Numbered from the stretch's first letter, positions 7,848 to 17,351 are shown. The stretch is 41,082 nt of DNA from an uncultured Eubacteriales bacterium (GCA_900313925.1 OMTF01000053.1:1-41082); one strand, 5' to 3'. The notes: generated by a model not told the origin, from the sequence alone. Numbers and translations are program-made.

Positions 7848-8684
7848 ATGTCTATTAAGATTTACAGACCGACCACTCCCGGCCGCAGACAGATGAGCGT
7901 CTCCGGCTTTGACGGAGTAGACAAGCATGCTGTCCCTGAGAAGAGTCTCACCCAGGTGCTGAAAAAGCACGCAGGAAGAAATTCTTCCGGCAGCATCACC
8001 GTTCGCCATAAGGGCGGCGGAAACCGGCAGAAATACCGTGTGATAGATTTTAAGCGCGACAAGCTGAATGTTCCCGGCACCGTGCAGCGCCTGGAGTATG
8101 ATCCGAACCGCTCCGCATATATCGCTCTTGTAAAGTATGACGACGGAGAACTTCGCTACATTCTGGCCCCGGTGGGTCTGAATGCCGGAGACGTAGTCAT
8201 GAGCTCGGAAACGGCGGATATCAAGCCGGGCAACTGCCTGCCGCTGAGCAACATTCCAGTCGGCACTGTTATCCACAATATCGAGCTTTACCCCGGCAAG
8301 GGCGCCCAGCTGTGCCGCGCCGCCGGAACCCAGGCCCAGCTGATGGCCAAAGAGGAAGGAATGGCTACCATCCGCCTCGCCTCCGGCGAATACCGCAAGG
8401 TGCGGCTGGACAGCAAGGCCTCCATTGGTCAGGTGGGCAATGTGGACTACGCGAATATCCATCTTGGAAAAGCCGGCAGAAAGCGCCATATGGGCATTCG
8501 CCCGACGGTCCGCGGTTCCGTTATGAACCCCAATGACCATCCCCATGGCGGCGGCGAAGGCAAGGCGCCTGTCGGACGTCCCGGCCCGGTAACCCCGTGG
8601 GGCAAACCGGCAATGGGCTATAAGACCCGGAAGAAAAAGAATCGCACGGACAAGTTTATTGTCAAGCGCCGCAATGAGAAGTAA
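7848..8684 (+). CDS. rplB: 50S ribosomal protein L2
   Basis: L2 (uL2, 278 residues) is an intersubunit-bridge protein needed for subunit joining and peptidyl-transferase structure. It has the SVSGFDG and [20 protein letters not shown]-terminal segments and the conserved C-terminal [19 protein letters not shown] loop with its functionally important histidines near residues 229-231, then the basic [16 protein letters not shown] tail. An ATG follows GGGAGGATGAAAG. Confidence 0.99.
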   Translation: MSIKIYRPTTPGRRQMSVSGFDGVDKHAVPEKSLTQVLKKHAGRNSSGSITVRHKGGGNRQKYRVIDFKRDKLNVPGTVQRLEYDPNRSAYIALVKYDDGELRYILAPVGLNAGDVVMSSETADIKPGNCLPLSNIPVGTVIHNIELYPGKGAQLCRAAGTQAQLMAKEEGMATIRLASGEYRKVRLDSKASIGQVGNVDYANIHLGKAGRKRHMGIRPTVRGSVMNPNDHPHGGGEGKAPVGRPGPVTPWGKPAMGYKTRKKKNRTDKFIVKRRNEK

Positions 8685-8696
8685 GGAGGAATCAAA

Positions 8697-9011
8697 ATGA
8701 GCAGAAGTGTAAAAAAAGGTCCTTACGCGGCTCCCGAGCTTTTAAAGCGCATTGATGAAATGAACAAGAGCGGCAAGAAGCAGGTCCTGAAGACCTGGAG
8801 CCGTTCCTCCACGATATACCCCTCCTTTGTAGGGCACACCATTGCCGTGCATGACGGACGGCGGCATGTTCCGGTGTACATCACAGAAGATATGGTCGGC
8901 CATAAGCTGGGTGAATTTGCCCCGACGCGGACGTTCCGCGGCCACTCCGGCGTCAAGACGGCGGATGCGGCTCCGGCAGCCCCCAGCGCTCCGGCACCGG
9001 CATCGAAGTAA
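8697..9011 (+). CDS. rpsS: 30S ribosomal protein S19
   Basis: S19 (uS19) in the 30S head contacts S13 and the A-site finger. [32 protein letters not shown] and [17 protein letters not shown] are all present. It is 104 residues, about a dozen longer than usual, with an Ala/Pro-rich C-terminal tail (from about residue 88) before a final lysine. Confidence 0.99.
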   Translation: MSRSVKKGPYAAPELLKRIDEMNKSGKKQVLKTWSRSSTIYPSFVGHTIAVHDGRRHVPVYITEDMVGHKLGEFAPTRTFRGHSGVKTADAAPAAPSAPAPASK

Positions 9012-9024
9012 GGAGGAGTAGAAA

Positions 9025-9375
9025 ATGGACGAAGAAATCAAAACAGCCAGAGCGGAGGCCAAATATGTCCGTATCGCTCCCCGAAAAGTTCAGATTGTCT
9101 GCGACATGATTCGCGGCCAGAAGACGGATACCGCCATGGCGATGCTGCAGAATACGCCGAAGGCAGCCTGCGAAGTCATGGCAAAGCTCCTCAAAAGCGC
9201 CTGCGCCAATGCGGAAAACAATTTCGCACTGGATCCGGACAGCCTGTATGTTGCGGAAACCTACGCCGAAGCAGGTCCGATCCTGAAGCGCGGCAGACCG
9301 GTATCCAAAGGACGCATGCACCGCATCAATAAACGCACCAGCCACATCATCATCGTGGTTGCAGAGAAACAGTAA
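9025..9375 (+). CDS. rplV: 50S ribosomal protein L22
   Basis: L22 (uL22, 116 residues) forms part of the peptide-tunnel constriction. AKYVRIAPRKVQIVCDMIRGQ near the start, the CANAENNFALDPDSLYVAE middle and the tunnel beta-hairpin region with KRGRPVSKGRMHRINKRTSHI (about 91-111) are typical. A short acidic MDEEIKTARAE leader precedes the usual start of the fold; ATG 9025 has AAGGAGGAG just upstream. Confidence 0.99.
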   Translation: MDEEIKTARAEAKYVRIAPRKVQIVCDMIRGQKTDTAMAMLQNTPKAACEVMAKLLKSACANAENNFALDPDSLYVAETYAEAGPILKRGRPVSKGRMHRINKRTSHIIIVVAEKQ

Positions 9376-9391
9376 GGGAGGAGGCTGAAAG

Positions 9392-10348
9392 ATGGGACAG
9401 AAAGTAAATCCCCATGGCCTGCGGGTAGGCGTTATCAATGACTGGAACTCCAGATGGTATGCCAGACCGGACAAGGTCGGGGACCTGATTGTAGAAGACA
9501 ATAAGATTCGTAATTACCTTAAGAAAACCCTTTACTCGGCCGGCGTTCCCACAATTGAGATTGAGCGCGACAGTGCAAAGGTCCGCATTTACATTCATTG
9601 CTCCCGCCCCGGTGTCGTCATCGGAAAAGGCGGCGCGGAAATCGAGCGCCTTCGGGGAGAAGTCGAGAAGCTGATCGGCAAGCCGGTCGCTCTCTCCATC
9701 GTTGAAGTGCGCACGCCGGATACCAATGCTCAGCTGGTTGCGGAAAACATCGCACAGCAGCTGGAAAAGCGCATCGGATTCCGCCGTGCGATGAAAAACG
9801 CGATCGGCCGTGCCATGCGCATGGGTGCTCGCGGCATCAAGGTGAAATGCTCCGGCCGTCTCGGCGGCGCGGAAATCGCCCGCAATGAGCAGTATCATGA
9901 GGGAACGATCCCCCTGCAGACCCTGCGTGCGGACATTGATTACGGTTTCGCGGAAGCTGCGACGACATACGGACGCATCGGCGTAAAGGTATGGATCTAT
10001 AAAGGCGAAGTCCTGAACCAGACGCTGCGCAGCACGCCTCGGACCATGGATCTGAGCAAGCCGCAGGACAGACGCCGCAGAGATCGGCGCGGCGGTCCTG
10101 GTGGAAATCGAAGCGGCTACCGCGGCAGTGACCGCGGCGGCTATCGCAGCGGCGATCGGAATGACCGCGGCGGCGAGCGGAATGATCGCGGCGGCTACCG
10201 CAGCGATCGCGGCGGACGTCAGGGCGCTCCGAGCGGACAGAGCGGATACAGCCGTCCTCAGGGCGGATACAGCCGCAGACCCCGTCCGCAGCAGGATCGT
10301 CCCGCAGCCGCAGAACCTTCCGCTCCTAAGGAAGGGGGAAATGAATAA
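9392..10348 (+). CDS. rpsC: 30S ribosomal protein S3 with Arg/Gly-rich tail
   Basis: S3 (uS3) lines the mRNA entry tunnel and has helicase activity with S4 and S5. The [13 protein letters not shown] start, the KH-domain [17 protein letters not shown] motif and the C-terminal domain up to GEVLNQ match the normal protein of about 215-230 residues. Here it is 318 residues: from about residue 226 a low-complexity tail rich in Arg, Gly, Asp, Ser and Tyr (many DRGG, YRSG and similar short repeats) ends in a Pro/Ala-rich stretch. The tail is coded in the same GC-rich style as the neighbours and keeps frame into the rplP overlap (stop TAA shares a base with the next ATG). Confidence 0.98.
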   Translation: MGQKVNPHGLRVGVINDWNSRWYARPDKVGDLIVEDNKIRNYLKKTLYSAGVPTIEIERDSAKVRIYIHCSRPGVVIGKGGAEIERLRGEVEKLIGKPVALSIVEVRTPDTNAQLVAENIAQQLEKRIGFRRAMKNAIGRAMRMGARGIKVKCSGRLGGAEIARNEQYHEGTIPLQTLRADIDYGFAEAATTYGRIGVKVWIYKGEVLNQTLRSTPRTMDLSKPQDRRRRDRRGGPGGNRSGYRGSDRGGYRSGDRNDRGGERNDRGGYRSDRGGRQGAPSGQSGYSRPQGGYSRRPRPQQDRPAAAEPSAPKEGGNE

Positions 10349-10779
10349 TGTTAATGCCGAAAAGAGTTAAATACCGCAGAGTCCAGCGCGGCCGCATGAA
10401 GGGCAAAGCAACCCGCGGCAACACGGTGACGTACGGTGATTTTGGCCTGCAGGCCCTGGAACCGGGCTGGATTACCTCCAACCAAATCGAAGCGGCGCGT
10501 GTCGCTATGACCCGCTACACCCGTCGCGGCGGACAGGTCTGGATTAAGATTTTCCCGGATAAGCCGGTTACGGCGAAGCCCGCAGAAACCCGTATGGGTT
10601 CCGGCAAAGGCTCCCCGGAATACTGGGTTGCCGTTGTCAAGCCGGGACGCGTTATGTTCGAAATTGCCGGTGTCGGTGAAGACGCCGCCAAAGAGGCTCT
10701 GAGGCGCGCCAGCTACAAGCTCCCCATCAAGACCAAGCTGGTCAAGAAGGGCGAAGAAACCGAGAAGGCGGGTGAATGA
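10348..10779 (+). CDS. rplP: 50S ribosomal protein L16
   Basis: L16 (uL16, 143 residues) organises the A-tRNA site of the large subunit. It starts [19 protein letters not shown] and contains the conserved [38 protein letters not shown] and [19 protein letters not shown] segments. The start overlaps the rpsC stop by one base. The end is extended by an acidic/basic [11 protein letters not shown] tail. Confidence 0.99.
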   Translation: MLMPKRVKYRRVQRGRMKGKATRGNTVTYGDFGLQALEPGWITSNQIEAARVAMTRYTRRGGQVWIKIFPDKPVTAKPAETRMGSGKGSPEYWVAVVKPGRVMFEIAGVGEDAAKEALRRASYKLPIKTKLVKKGEETEKAGE

Positions 10780-10780
10780 C

Positions 10781-10975
10781 ATGAAGGCAAACGAAATACG
10801 TTCCCTGTCTGTAGAGGAACTGAATACGAAGCTCGGCGAGCTGAAAAAGGATCTCTTCATGCTTCGTATGCAGCATGCGACGAACCATCTGGACAACCCG
10901 ACACAGATTTCCGCTGTGCGGCGTGACATTGCAAGAGTCAAGACTGTCATCCGCGAAAAAGAGCTGGAACAGTGA
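10781..10975 (+). CDS. rpmC: 50S ribosomal protein L29
   Basis: L29 (uL29, 64 residues) is a helical hairpin next to L23 at the tunnel exit. [14 protein letters not shown] and [30 protein letters not shown] are typical. ATG 10781 is preferred over an in-frame GTG at 10772, since the family normally begins MKAxExR. The ATG comes one base after the rplP stop, so coupling is likely. Confidence 0.97.
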   Translation: MKANEIRSLSVEELNTKLGELKKDLFMLRMQHATNHLDNPTQISAVRRDIARVKTVIREKELEQ

Positions 10976-10989
10976 GGAGGTAAGTGAGA

Positions 10990-11253
10990 ATGGATATGAA
11001 CAGAACATCTTCCCGCAAAACCCGTGTCGGAAAAGTCGTTTCGGATAAAATGGACAAAACCGTTGTGGTCACGGTTTCGGACCGCACGGCACATGCGGAG
11101 TATAAGAAAATCATTGGACGCACCTACCGCCTGAAAGCCCACGATGAGAACAACGAGTGCCGTGTAGGCGACACTGTCCGCGTCATGGAAACCCGTCCCC
11201 TTTCCAAGGACAAGAGATGGCGCGTGGTGGAAATCGTAGAGAAAGCTAAGTAA
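10990..11253 (+). CDS. rpsQ: 30S ribosomal protein S17
   Basis: S17 (uS17, 87 residues) is a primary 16S binder with an OB fold. [21 protein letters not shown] and the later [25 protein letters not shown] segment are typical. An in-frame GTG at 10984 is only 3 nt from the GGAGG, so ATG 10990 (9 nt spacing) is chosen. Confidence 0.98.
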   Translation: MDMNRTSSRKTRVGKVVSDKMDKTVVVTVSDRTAHAEYKKIIGRTYRLKAHDENNECRVGDTVRVMETRPLSKDKRWRVVEIVEKAK

Positions 11254-11265
11254 GGAGGCGGCATA

Positions 11266-11634
11266 ATGATACAGGAAGAAACCTATCTCAAGGTCGCTGA
11301 CAATACCGGTGCGAAAGAAATAAAATGCATTCGCGTACTGGGTGGTTCCAAGCGGAAATACGCCGGAATCGGCGATGTGGTCGTGGCTTCCGTCCGCAAG
11401 GCGGCGCCGGGCGGCCAGGTGAAAAAGGGCGATGTTGTCAAAGCGGTTGTTGTCCGCACGGTACGACCCGTCCGCCGCGCTGACGGCACCTATGTCCGCT
11501 TTGATGAGAACGCGGCTGTTCTGCTGGGAGACGACAAGAATCCCCGCGGCACCCGCATTTTCGGGCCCGTCGCCCGTGAGCTCCGTGACAAGGAATATAT
11601 GAAGATCCTGTCTCTGGCGCCCGAAGTGATTTGA
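11266..11634 (+). CDS. rplN: 50S ribosomal protein L14
   Basis: L14 (uL14, 122 residues, exact family length) forms intersubunit bridges B5 and B8. It starts [19 protein letters not shown] and contains [38 protein letters not shown] and [13 protein letters not shown]. An AAGGAGG precedes the ATG. Confidence 0.99.
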   Translation: MIQEETYLKVADNTGAKEIKCIRVLGGSKRKYAGIGDVVVASVRKAAPGGQVKKGDVVKAVVVRTVRPVRRADGTYVRFDENAAVLLGDDKNPRGTRIFGPVARELRDKEYMKILSLAPEVI

Positions 11635-11648
11635 TGGAGGGGACGAAA

Positions 11649-11954
11649 ATGGATATAAAGAAAGACGACAAGGTTATGGTCCTGTCGGGCAAAGATAAGG
11701 GTGCAGTCGGGAAAGTGCTTCATGTGGTTCCCAAAAACGACAAGGTTGTTGTTGAAGGCGTGAATATGCACTCCAAGCATCAGAAAGCCAGAAAGCAGGG
11801 CGAAGAAAGCGGCATTGTCCGCGTCGAAACCCCGCTCCATGCCTGCAAAGTGCAGCTGGTCTGCCCCAAATGCGGCAAGCCGACCCGCATCGGCCACGAG
11901 GTCAACGGAAAGAATAAGATCCGCATCTGCCGCAAGTGCGGTGCGGAAATCTGA
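11649..11954 (+). CDS. rplX: 50S ribosomal protein L24 with zinc-ribbon-like C-terminus
   Basis: L24 (uL24) nucleates large-subunit assembly. The KOW motif region VMVLSGKDKGAVGKVLHVVPK lies at about 9-29. At 101 residues it is standard, and Cys72/Cys75 (CPKC) and Cys94/Cys97 (CRKC) make a four-cysteine ribbon at the C-terminus seen in many Firmicutes L24. The start is ATG 11649, after GGAGGGG; the frame can be extended to 11631 but that overlaps rplN and separates the gene from its ribosome binding site. Confidence 0.98.
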   Translation: MDIKKDDKVMVLSGKDKGAVGKVLHVVPKNDKVVVEGVNMHSKHQKARKQGEESGIVRVETPLHACKVQLVCPKCGKPTRIGHEVNGKNKIRICRKCGAEI

Positions 11955-11973
11955 GAAAGGAGCGTGAAAATAC

Positions 11974-12522
11974 ATGCCTGAAATTCCCGAAATGAAGGAA
12001 AAGTATCTGAAGGAAGTAGCTCCCGCTCTGATGGAGAGGTTCCAGTATAAATCTCCCATGCAGATTCCGCGGATCGAAAAGATCGTTGTCAGCGTCGGCT
12101 GCGGGGACTGCAAGGACAATGCAAAGGCTCTTGACGCGGTCATTAAGGACATCTCCGCGATTACAGGACAGCATGCCGTTCCGACGGTCGCGAAAAAATC
12201 CGTCGCAAACTTCAAGGTTCGCGAAGGCCAGAATGTCGGCGTGAAAGTGACGCTGCGCCAGAACCGGATGTGGGATTTCCTGGACAGGCTGTTCAATGTA
12301 GCACTGCCCCGCGTCCGCGACTTCCGCGGCATTTCCTCGGAAGCGTTTGACGGCCGCGGAAACTACAGCCTCGGCCTGCGGGAGCAGATCATTTTCCCGG
12401 AAATCGAGTACGACAAAATTGAGAAGCTCCGCGGCATGAACATTGCAATTACCACAACCGCGAAAACCGACGAGGAAGCCCGTGAACTGCTGCGGCTGAT
12501 GGGCGCACCTTTCAGAAGCTGA
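11974..12522 (+). CDS. rplE: 50S ribosomal protein L5
   Basis: L5 (uL5, 182 residues) carries 5S rRNA to the large subunit and contacts P-site t[49 protein letters not shown] and [32 protein letters not shown] are all typical. In E. coli, S8 represses the spc operon near this gene; here the unusual gap lies further on, in front of rpsH. Confidence 0.99.
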   Translation: MPEIPEMKEKYLKEVAPALMERFQYKSPMQIPRIEKIVVSVGCGDCKDNAKALDAVIKDISAITGQHAVPTVAKKSVANFKVREGQNVGVKVTLRQNRMWDFLDRLFNVALPRVRDFRGISSEAFDGRGNYSLGLREQIIFPEIEYDKIEKLRGMNIAITTTAKTDEEARELLRLMGAPFRS

Positions 12523-12535
12523 AGGAGTATGCTGT

Positions 12536-12721
12536 ATGGCAAAGACATCAATGAAAATTAAACAGCAGCGTCCTGCCAAGTATTCCACTCGCAGGTACAA
12601 CCGCTGCAAGATCTGCGGCCGCCCCCATGCGTATCTGCGCAACTACGGCGTATGCCGCATCTGCTTCCGCAATCTTGCCTATAAGGGCGAGATTCCCGGC
12701 GTGCGCAAGGCAAGCTGGTAA
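12536..12721 (+). CDS. rpsN: 30S ribosomal protein S14, zinc type
   Basis: Short, zinc-binding S14 (uS14 type Z, 61 residues). The four ligands are visible as Cys24-x2-Cys27 and Cys40-x2-Cys43, and the C-terminal [13 protein letters not shown] is diagnostic of this form. Zinc-independent S14 paralogues are about 90-100 residues. It is followed by the 158-nt structured gap. Confidence 0.99.
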   Translation: MAKTSMKIKQQRPAKYSTRRYNRCKICGRPHAYLRNYGVCRICFRNLAYKGEIPGVRKASW

Positions 12722-12879
12722 ATAACGGCCCGATCCCCCGTGAGGGGCTGGGATAAACCTTTTCCGGCTTCCCGCGAAACCGGAAGGATAGCGAAAGGCC
12801 GTGACCAATCATGCATTGGCGCGGAACCTCGCTGCCTGAACCGCCCTGTGCGGTAACTTCGAATGAGGAGGAACATTCC
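12722..12879 (+). ncRNA. Structured rpsN-rpsH intercistronic RNA
   Basis: In this 158-nt gap ACGGCC 12725-12730 pairs with GGCCGT 12797-12802. That closes a domain containing CCCC-GTGA-GGGG (12736-12747, GNRA tetraloop) and TTCCGG 12762-12767 with CCGGAA 12780-12785. A second part has CCAAT 12805-12809 with ATTGG 12815-12819 and ACCGC 12840-12844 with GCGGT 12850-12854. The rpsH Shine-Dalgarno (GAGGAGG, 12865-12871) lies just after and could pair with CCTC at 12827-12830. No T tract follows any stem. It sits immediately before rpsH; S8 is the known repressor of spc operons in enterobacteria, so an S8-binding element is a hypothesis. Confidence 0.62.
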
Positions 12880-13278
12880 ATGCAAATCACAGACCCTATT
12901 GCAGATATGCTGACGCGCATCCGCAACGCCGGAATCGCAAAGCATGACACAGTAGACGTACCGGCTTCGAAGATGAAGAAGTCCATCGCCGAAATTCTGA
13001 AGGCGGAGGGCTACATCAAGAACTATCAGATCATCGAAGACGGAACCCAGGGCACCATCCGTATATCGCTGAAGTACCTTCCCGGCAAGCAGAAGGCCAT
13101 TCAGGGCCTGCGCCGTGTTTCCAAGCCGGGTCTGCGGGTGTATGCCGGCGCCGATGAGCTTCCGAAGGTTCTTCGGGGTCTCGGCATTGCCATCATTTCT
13201 ACATCCAAGGGCGTCATGACCGACAAGCAGGCTCGCAAAGAGCATGTCGGCGGCGAGGTCCTGGCATTTATCTGGTAA
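12880..13278 (+). CDS. rpsH: 30S ribosomal protein S8
   Basis: S8 (uS8, 132 residues, standard length) is a primary 16S rRNA binder and, in E. coli, a translational repressor of the spc operon. [15 protein letters not shown] at the start and [22 protein letters not shown] at the end are typical. ATG 12880 follows GAGGAGGAACATTCC. An upstream in-frame ATG at 12811 lies inside the structured gap and would add 23 residues unlike the family, so it is rejected. Confidence 0.99.
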   Translation: MQITDPIADMLTRIRNAGIAKHDTVDVPASKMKKSIAEILKAEGYIKNYQIIEDGTQGTIRISLKYLPGKQKAIQGLRRVSKPGLRVYAGADELPKVLRGLGIAIISTSKGVMTDKQARKEHVGGEVLAFIW

Positions 13279-13292
13279 GGGAGGAACAGAAC

Positions 13293-13835
13293 ATGTCTAG
13301 AATCGGAAGAGCTCCCGTAACCATACCGGAAGGCGTAACCGTAACGGTGGACGATCACAACACCGTCACCGTCAAAGGGCCCAAGGGCAGCATCAGCCAG
13401 ACCTTACACCCGTCCATGAAGATCAGCCAGAAGGATGGTGTTCTGCAGGTAGAGCGGCCGGACGATGAGAAGGAAACGCGCTCGCTGCACGGCCTGACCC
13501 GCGCTCTGATTCACAATATGGTTATCGGAGTTACGGAAGGATTTTCCAAACAGCTGGAAATCAACGGCGTTGGCTACCGTGCCTCCAAGGAAGGCAAGAA
13601 TCTTGTCATGAACCTGGGCTTTTCGCATCAGGTCGTGGTACCGGAAACCGAGGACATTCAAATTGAAGTCCCGGACGCAAACCACATTGTTATCAAGGGC
13701 ATTGACAAACAGAAGGTCGGCCAGTTCGCCGCGGAAGTCCGTAAGAAGAGACCGCCGGAACCCTACAAAGGCAAAGGCATCAAGTATGATTACGAACATA
13801 TCCGGCGCAAAGTCGGCAAGACCGGCGCAAAGTAA
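13293..13835 (+). CDS. rplF: 50S ribosomal protein L6
   Basis: L6 (uL6, 180 residues) lies near the factor-binding site. [17 protein letters not shown], the two-fold repeated domain structure and the C-terminal [28 protein letters not shown] signature are present. The ATG follows GGGAGGAACAGAAC, 14 nt after rpsH. Confidence 0.99.
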   Translation: MSRIGRAPVTIPEGVTVTVDDHNTVTVKGPKGSISQTLHPSMKISQKDGVLQVERPDDEKETRSLHGLTRALIHNMVIGVTEGFSKQLEINGVGYRASKEGKNLVMNLGFSHQVVVPETEDIQIEVPDANHIVIKGIDKQKVGQFAAEVRKKRPPEPYKGKGIKYDYEHIRRKVGKTGAK

Positions 13836-13851
13836 GGGGAGGTGTGCCTAG

Positions 13852-14211
13852 ATGATTAAAAGACCAGATACGAAAGGACAGCGTCTGAAACGCCATGCCA
13901 GAGTACGCGGCAAGATCTCCGGCACTGCTGAGAGACCCCGTCTGTGCGTATTCCGCAGTGAGAACCACATTTATGCCCAGATTATTGACGATGTCGCAGG
14001 AAAAACCCTGTGCTCGGCCTCCTCGGTAGAGAAGGATTTCGACGGCAAGGGCAGCAACGTTGAGGGAGCCAAAAAAGTCGGACAGGCCCTGGCAGTCCGT
14101 GCCAAGGAAAAAGGCATCGAAGACGTTGTGTTTGACCGCGGCGGCTATATTTATCACGGCCGTGTGCAGGCCCTGGCGGAAGCAGCCCGTGAGGGCGGCC
14201 TGAAATTCTGA
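13852..14211 (+). CDS. rplR: 50S ribosomal protein L18
   Basis: L18 (uL18, 119 residues) binds 5S rRNA with L5. [37 protein letters not shown] and the C-terminal [25 protein letters not shown] signature are present. GGGGAGGTG precedes the ATG. Confidence 0.99.
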   Translation: MIKRPDTKGQRLKRHARVRGKISGTAERPRLCVFRSENHIYAQIIDDVAGKTLCSASSVEKDFDGKGSNVEGAKKVGQALAVRAKEKGIEDVVFDRGGYIYHGRVQALAEAAREGGLKF

Positions 14212-14227
14212 GAGAGGAGACGAATCC

Positions 14228-14755
14228 ATGGCATACAACAATGACAGAAGAAATCGTCGGGGACGGGACGAAGAGCAGTCCGAATTCACCGAAAAGGTTG
14301 TCTCTCTCAATCGTGTTTCCAAGACGGTAAAAGGCGGCCGCATCCAGAAATTCTCCGCGCTGTGCGTGGTAGGAGACGGAAAAGGCCGTGTGGGCTTCGG
14401 GCTTGGCAAAGCCGGTGAAGTTTCCGAGGCAATTCGCAAGGGACTGGAAGACGCAAAGAAGAATATTGTAACGATTACCCTTTACGGCAGCACCATTCCC
14501 CATGAAGTCATCGGCGAGTTCGGTGCGGGACGCGTTCTGCTGAAGCCGGCTCCCGCCGGTACCGGCGTGATTGCCGGCGGCGCTGTCCGTGCCGTTGTGG
14601 AAGCGGCGGGCATCCGTGACATTCGAACGAAATGCCTGCGCAGCAACAACCCCGCCAACGTCGTAGCCGCTACGATGGAAGGCCTCAAATCTCTGCGCGA
14701 TGCCGCACAGGTCGGCGCCGTCAGAGGCAAGACTCCGGAAGAAGTCGTACGGTAA
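14228..14755 (+). CDS. rpsE: 30S ribosomal protein S5
   Basis: S5 (uS5, 175 residues) helps decoding fidelity and mRNA helicase activity. The double-stranded RNA-binding domain starts at about residue 18 ([19 protein letters not shown]) and the [29 protein letters not shown] segment (about 94-122) is conserved. The first 15 residues are Arg/Asn/Asp-rich, as in many Firmicutes. Confidence 0.99.
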   Translation: MAYNNDRRNRRGRDEEQSEFTEKVVSLNRVSKTVKGGRIQKFSALCVVGDGKGRVGFGLGKAGEVSEAIRKGLEDAKKNIVTITLYGSTIPHEVIGEFGAGRVLLKPAPAGTGVIAGGAVRAVVEAAGIRDIRTKCLRSNNPANVVAATMEGLKSLRDAAQVGAVRGKTPEEVVR

Positions 14756-14767
14756 GGAGGTCTCGTC

Positions 14768-14953
14768 ATGGCAGAAAAGAAGTTAAAGATAAAGCTTGTT
14801 AAGAGTCTCAATGGCAGGCTGGAAAGCCACATCGCCACTGCGTACTCTCTGGGCCTGCACAAGGTCGGAAATGAGACCGTGCAGCCGGACAATCCCCAGA
14901 CCCGCGGAAAGATCGCCAAGATAGGCTATCTGCTGCAGGTCACAGAAGAATAA
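14768..14953 (+). CDS. rpmD: 50S ribosomal protein L30
   Basis: L30 (uL30, 61 residues) is a small ferredoxin-like-fold protein of the large subunit. [12 protein letters not shown] and the [36 protein letters not shown] block are typical. The sequence begins with four or five extra residues (MAEKK) before the fold. AAGGAGG precedes the start. Confidence 0.98.
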   Translation: MAEKKLKIKLVKSLNGRLESHIATAYSLGLHKVGNETVQPDNPQTRGKIAKIGYLLQVTEE

Positions 14954-14966
14954 GGAGGGCTTGAGA

Positions 14967-15407
14967 ATGTATATCAACGAACTTTCTCCTGCCGAAGGTT
15001 CCACCCACGTGGCCAAGCGCAAAGGCAGAGGCCACGCAACGGGAAACGGCAAGACGGCCGGCCGCGGCCATAAAGGTCAAAAGGCCAGAAGCGGCGGCGG
15101 AACCCGGATCGGATTTGAAGGTGGCCAGATGCCTCTTGCCCGCCGCATCCCGAAGAGAGGATTCCACAATATATTTGCAAAACCGCTGGAAGCTATCAAC
15201 GTATCGGCTTTGGAACGGTTCGAGGATGGCACGGAAGTGGATGCGAAGGCCCTGCTGGAGGCCGGCGTTCTGTCCAAGTGCGAGTACGGCGTTAAGATTC
15301 TCGGACAGGGTGAAATCACCAAGAAGCTGACAGTTAAGGCAAATGCATTTTCTGCCTCCGCAAAGCAGAAGATCGAAGCTGCCGGCGGAAAGGCAGAGGT
15401 GGTCTGA
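14967..15407 (+). CDS. rplO: 50S ribosomal protein L15
   Basis: L15 (uL15, 146 residues). [22 protein letters not shown], then the Gly/Arg-rich extension [18 protein letters not shown] (about 35-52) that threads into 23S rRNA, and [20 protein letters not shown] 14967 is preferred to the in-frame TTG at 14961, which is too near the AAGGAGG. Its stop codon directly abuts the secY start. Confidence 0.98.
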   Translation: MYINELSPAEGSTHVAKRKGRGHATGNGKTAGRGHKGQKARSGGGTRIGFEGGQMPLARRIPKRGFHNIFAKPLEAINVSALERFEDGTEVDAKALLEAGVLSKCEYGVKILGQGEITKKLTVKANAFSASAKQKIEAAGGKAEVV

Positions 15408-16700
15408 GTGTTTAAGACATTACGTACTGCCTGGGGTATCGAAGAGCTGCGGCGCAAGATTCTCTTTACGCTGCTCATCATACTCCTCTACCGTTTGGGT
15501 AATGCAGTGCCTGTACCATATGTTGACACTTCCCTGCTGGCCGAGTATTTCGAGAGCCTGCAGAACACAGTACTGGGCCTTTACAACGTAATGTCCGGCG
15601 GTGCGTTTTCAGAAGCAACCATATTCGCTCTTTCCATTCAGCCCTACATTAACGCATCCATTATCATCCAGCTCCTTTGTGTTGCCATTCCTGCTCTGGA
15701 ACGCCTGAGCAAGGACGGCGGAGAAGCCGGAAAGAGAAAAATTGAAGCCATCACCCGCTATACAACAGTCGGCATCGGCCTTCTCCAGGGCTTTGCCTAC
15801 TACATGCTGATGAAGAACAACAACCTCATCGTCAGCGAAATGACCAGCAGCTTCTGGGCGGCACTGGTGATTATTCTCACCTTTACGTCCGGCTCCGCCA
15901 TCATTATGTGGATGGGCGAGCAGATAACGCAGTTCGGCATCGGCAACGGCATTTCGATTATTCTGTTTGCCAGCATTGTTGCCCGCATCCCGAACTCCAT
16001 TGTGACCAGCATTCAGAACATCACGGCAGGTTCCCTGCAATGGTACACGCTGGTTCTGATCATTCTGGGTGCACTTGCACTGGTCGTACTGATTGTCATC
16101 GTAAACGATGCGGAGCGGAGGATTCCGATTCAGTATTCCAAGCGCGTGGTCGGACGGAAGATTTATGGCGGTCAGGCAACGACGCTTCCCATGAAGGTCA
16201 ATATGTCCGGTGTTCTGCCGATTATCTTCGCGCAGTCCATTGCGGCACTGCCTGCTACGATCTGCGCCTTTGTGCCCAAATGGCAGGACAGCTGGCTGAT
16301 GGTGCACGTATTTGATACCACAACATGGCCTTATGCGATACTCTACTTCCTGCTGATTATTTTCTTCTCCTACTTCTACGCGGAGATTCAGTTCAACCCC
16401 GTGGAGGTGGCGAACAATCTGCGGAAGAACGGCGGCTATATCCCCGGATATCGTCCGGGCAAGCCGACAAGCGACTTCCTTGCGAGGGTGCTCAACAAGA
16501 TAACGCTCTTCGGAGCCATCTACCTTGGCATCGTCGCCATTTGCCCGATTATTATTACGATGTACAGCAATGTGGCACAGGAAATCGGACTGAGCATCGG
16601 CGGTACGTCCATTATTATCGTAGTCGGCGTTGCCCTTGAAACGGTTCGCGCACTGGAAGCACAGCTGCTGATGCGCAACTACAAGGGATTCCTCAGCTGA
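15408..16700 (+). CDS. secY: Preprotein translocase channel SecY
   Basis: The central, ten-helix channel protein of the Sec translocon (430 residues), partner of the SecA encoded at 170. It begins MFKTLRTAWGIEELRRKILFTLLIILLYRLGNAVPVPYVD (start and first membrane helix). It includes the plug-region alanine/serine-rich segment and SIQPYINASIIIQLL, and the conserved cytoplasmic loops LSKDGGEAGKRKI and FNPVEVANNLRKNGGYIPGYRPGKPTSDFL. Translation starts with GTG at 15408, with no gap after the rplO stop (TGA GTG). AGAGGTGG inside rplO is the likely ribosome binding site, so its synthesis is probably coupled to L15. Confidence 0.98.
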   Translation: MFKTLRTAWGIEELRRKILFTLLIILLYRLGNAVPVPYVDTSLLAEYFESLQNTVLGLYNVMSGGAFSEATIFALSIQPYINASIIIQLLCVAIPALERLSKDGGEAGKRKIEAITRYTTVGIGLLQGFAYYMLMKNNNLIVSEMTSSFWAALVIILTFTSGSAIIMWMGEQITQFGIGNGISIILFASIVARIPNSIVTSIQNITAGSLQWYTLVLIILGALALVVLIVIVNDAERRIPIQYSKRVVGRKIYGGQATTLPMKVNMSGVLPIIFAQSIAALPATICAFVPKWQDSWLMVHVFDTTTWPYAILYFLLIIFFSYFYAEIQFNPVEVANNLRKNGGYIPGYRPGKPTSDFLARVLNKITLFGAIYLGIVAICPIIITMYSNVAQEIGLSIGGTSIIIVVGVALETVRALEAQLLMRNYKGFLS

Positions 16701-16717
16701 GGGGGAGGAGGAGACAA

Positions 16718-17350
16718 ATGAAGCTAATTCTTTTGGGAGCGCCGGGGGCCGGCAAAGGGACCCAGGCGGACATCCTGAGCAGGATGCTCTCCATCCCCAC
16801 CATTTCCACAGGAAATATCCTGCGGGCTGCGGTAAAAAACGGAACGCCGGTGGGCTTGAAGGCGAAGGAATATATGGACCGCGGTGCGCTGGTCCCGGAC
16901 GAAGTCATTATCGGGATTATTGCGGAGCGCCTGCAGCAGCCGGACTGTGCCGAAGGGTATATCCTGGATGGCGTGCCACGGACCATTCCGCAGGCGGAAG
17001 CCATGGCAGCGAACGGCATTGCCATTGACACGGCACTTTCGATAGAAATTGATGATGAAACGATCATTCAGCGGATGAGCGGCCGGAGAACCTGCCCCAA
17101 CTGCGGGGCATCCTTCCACGTGGCTTCCAATCCGCCGAAGCAGGAAGGCATCTGCGATGCCTGCGGCAGTGAACTGGTTGTTCGTAAGGACGACGCACCG
17201 GAAACGGTGAAGGCACGTCTGGAAACGTACCACAGGGAAACGGAGCCGCTGAAGGCCTACTACGAAAAGCAGGGCAAGCTGAAAACCGTTGCCAATCAGC
17301 CAACCATTGAAGAAACGACAGCGGCGATAAGGAAGACGCTGGGGATCTGA
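16718..17350 (+). CDS. adk: Adenylate kinase, zinc-LID type
   Basis: It converts ATP + AMP to two ADP in the cytosol. The P-loop GAPGAGKGT is at residues 7-15; AMP-site residues lie in the ISTGNILRAAVKNGTPVG region and the LDGVPRTIPQAE segment. The LID carries four cysteines, Cys126/Cys129 and Cys146/Cys149, forming the zinc site usual in Gram-positive enzymes. Length (210) is that of the long form. It starts 17 nt after secY behind GGGGGAGGAGG and ends one base before map. Confidence 0.99.
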   Translation: MKLILLGAPGAGKGTQADILSRMLSIPTISTGNILRAAVKNGTPVGLKAKEYMDRGALVPDEVIIGIIAERLQQPDCAEGYILDGVPRTIPQAEAMAANGIAIDTALSIEIDDETIIQRMSGRRTCPNCGASFHVASNPPKQEGICDACGSELVVRKDDAPETVKARLETYHRETEPLKAYYEKQGKLKTVANQPTIEETTAAIRKTLGI

Positions 17351-17351
17351 A

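Noticed and set aside
12811-12879. N-terminal extension of S8
   Set aside because: Lies in the structured gap, has no ribosome binding site, and the added residues do not fit the S8 family.
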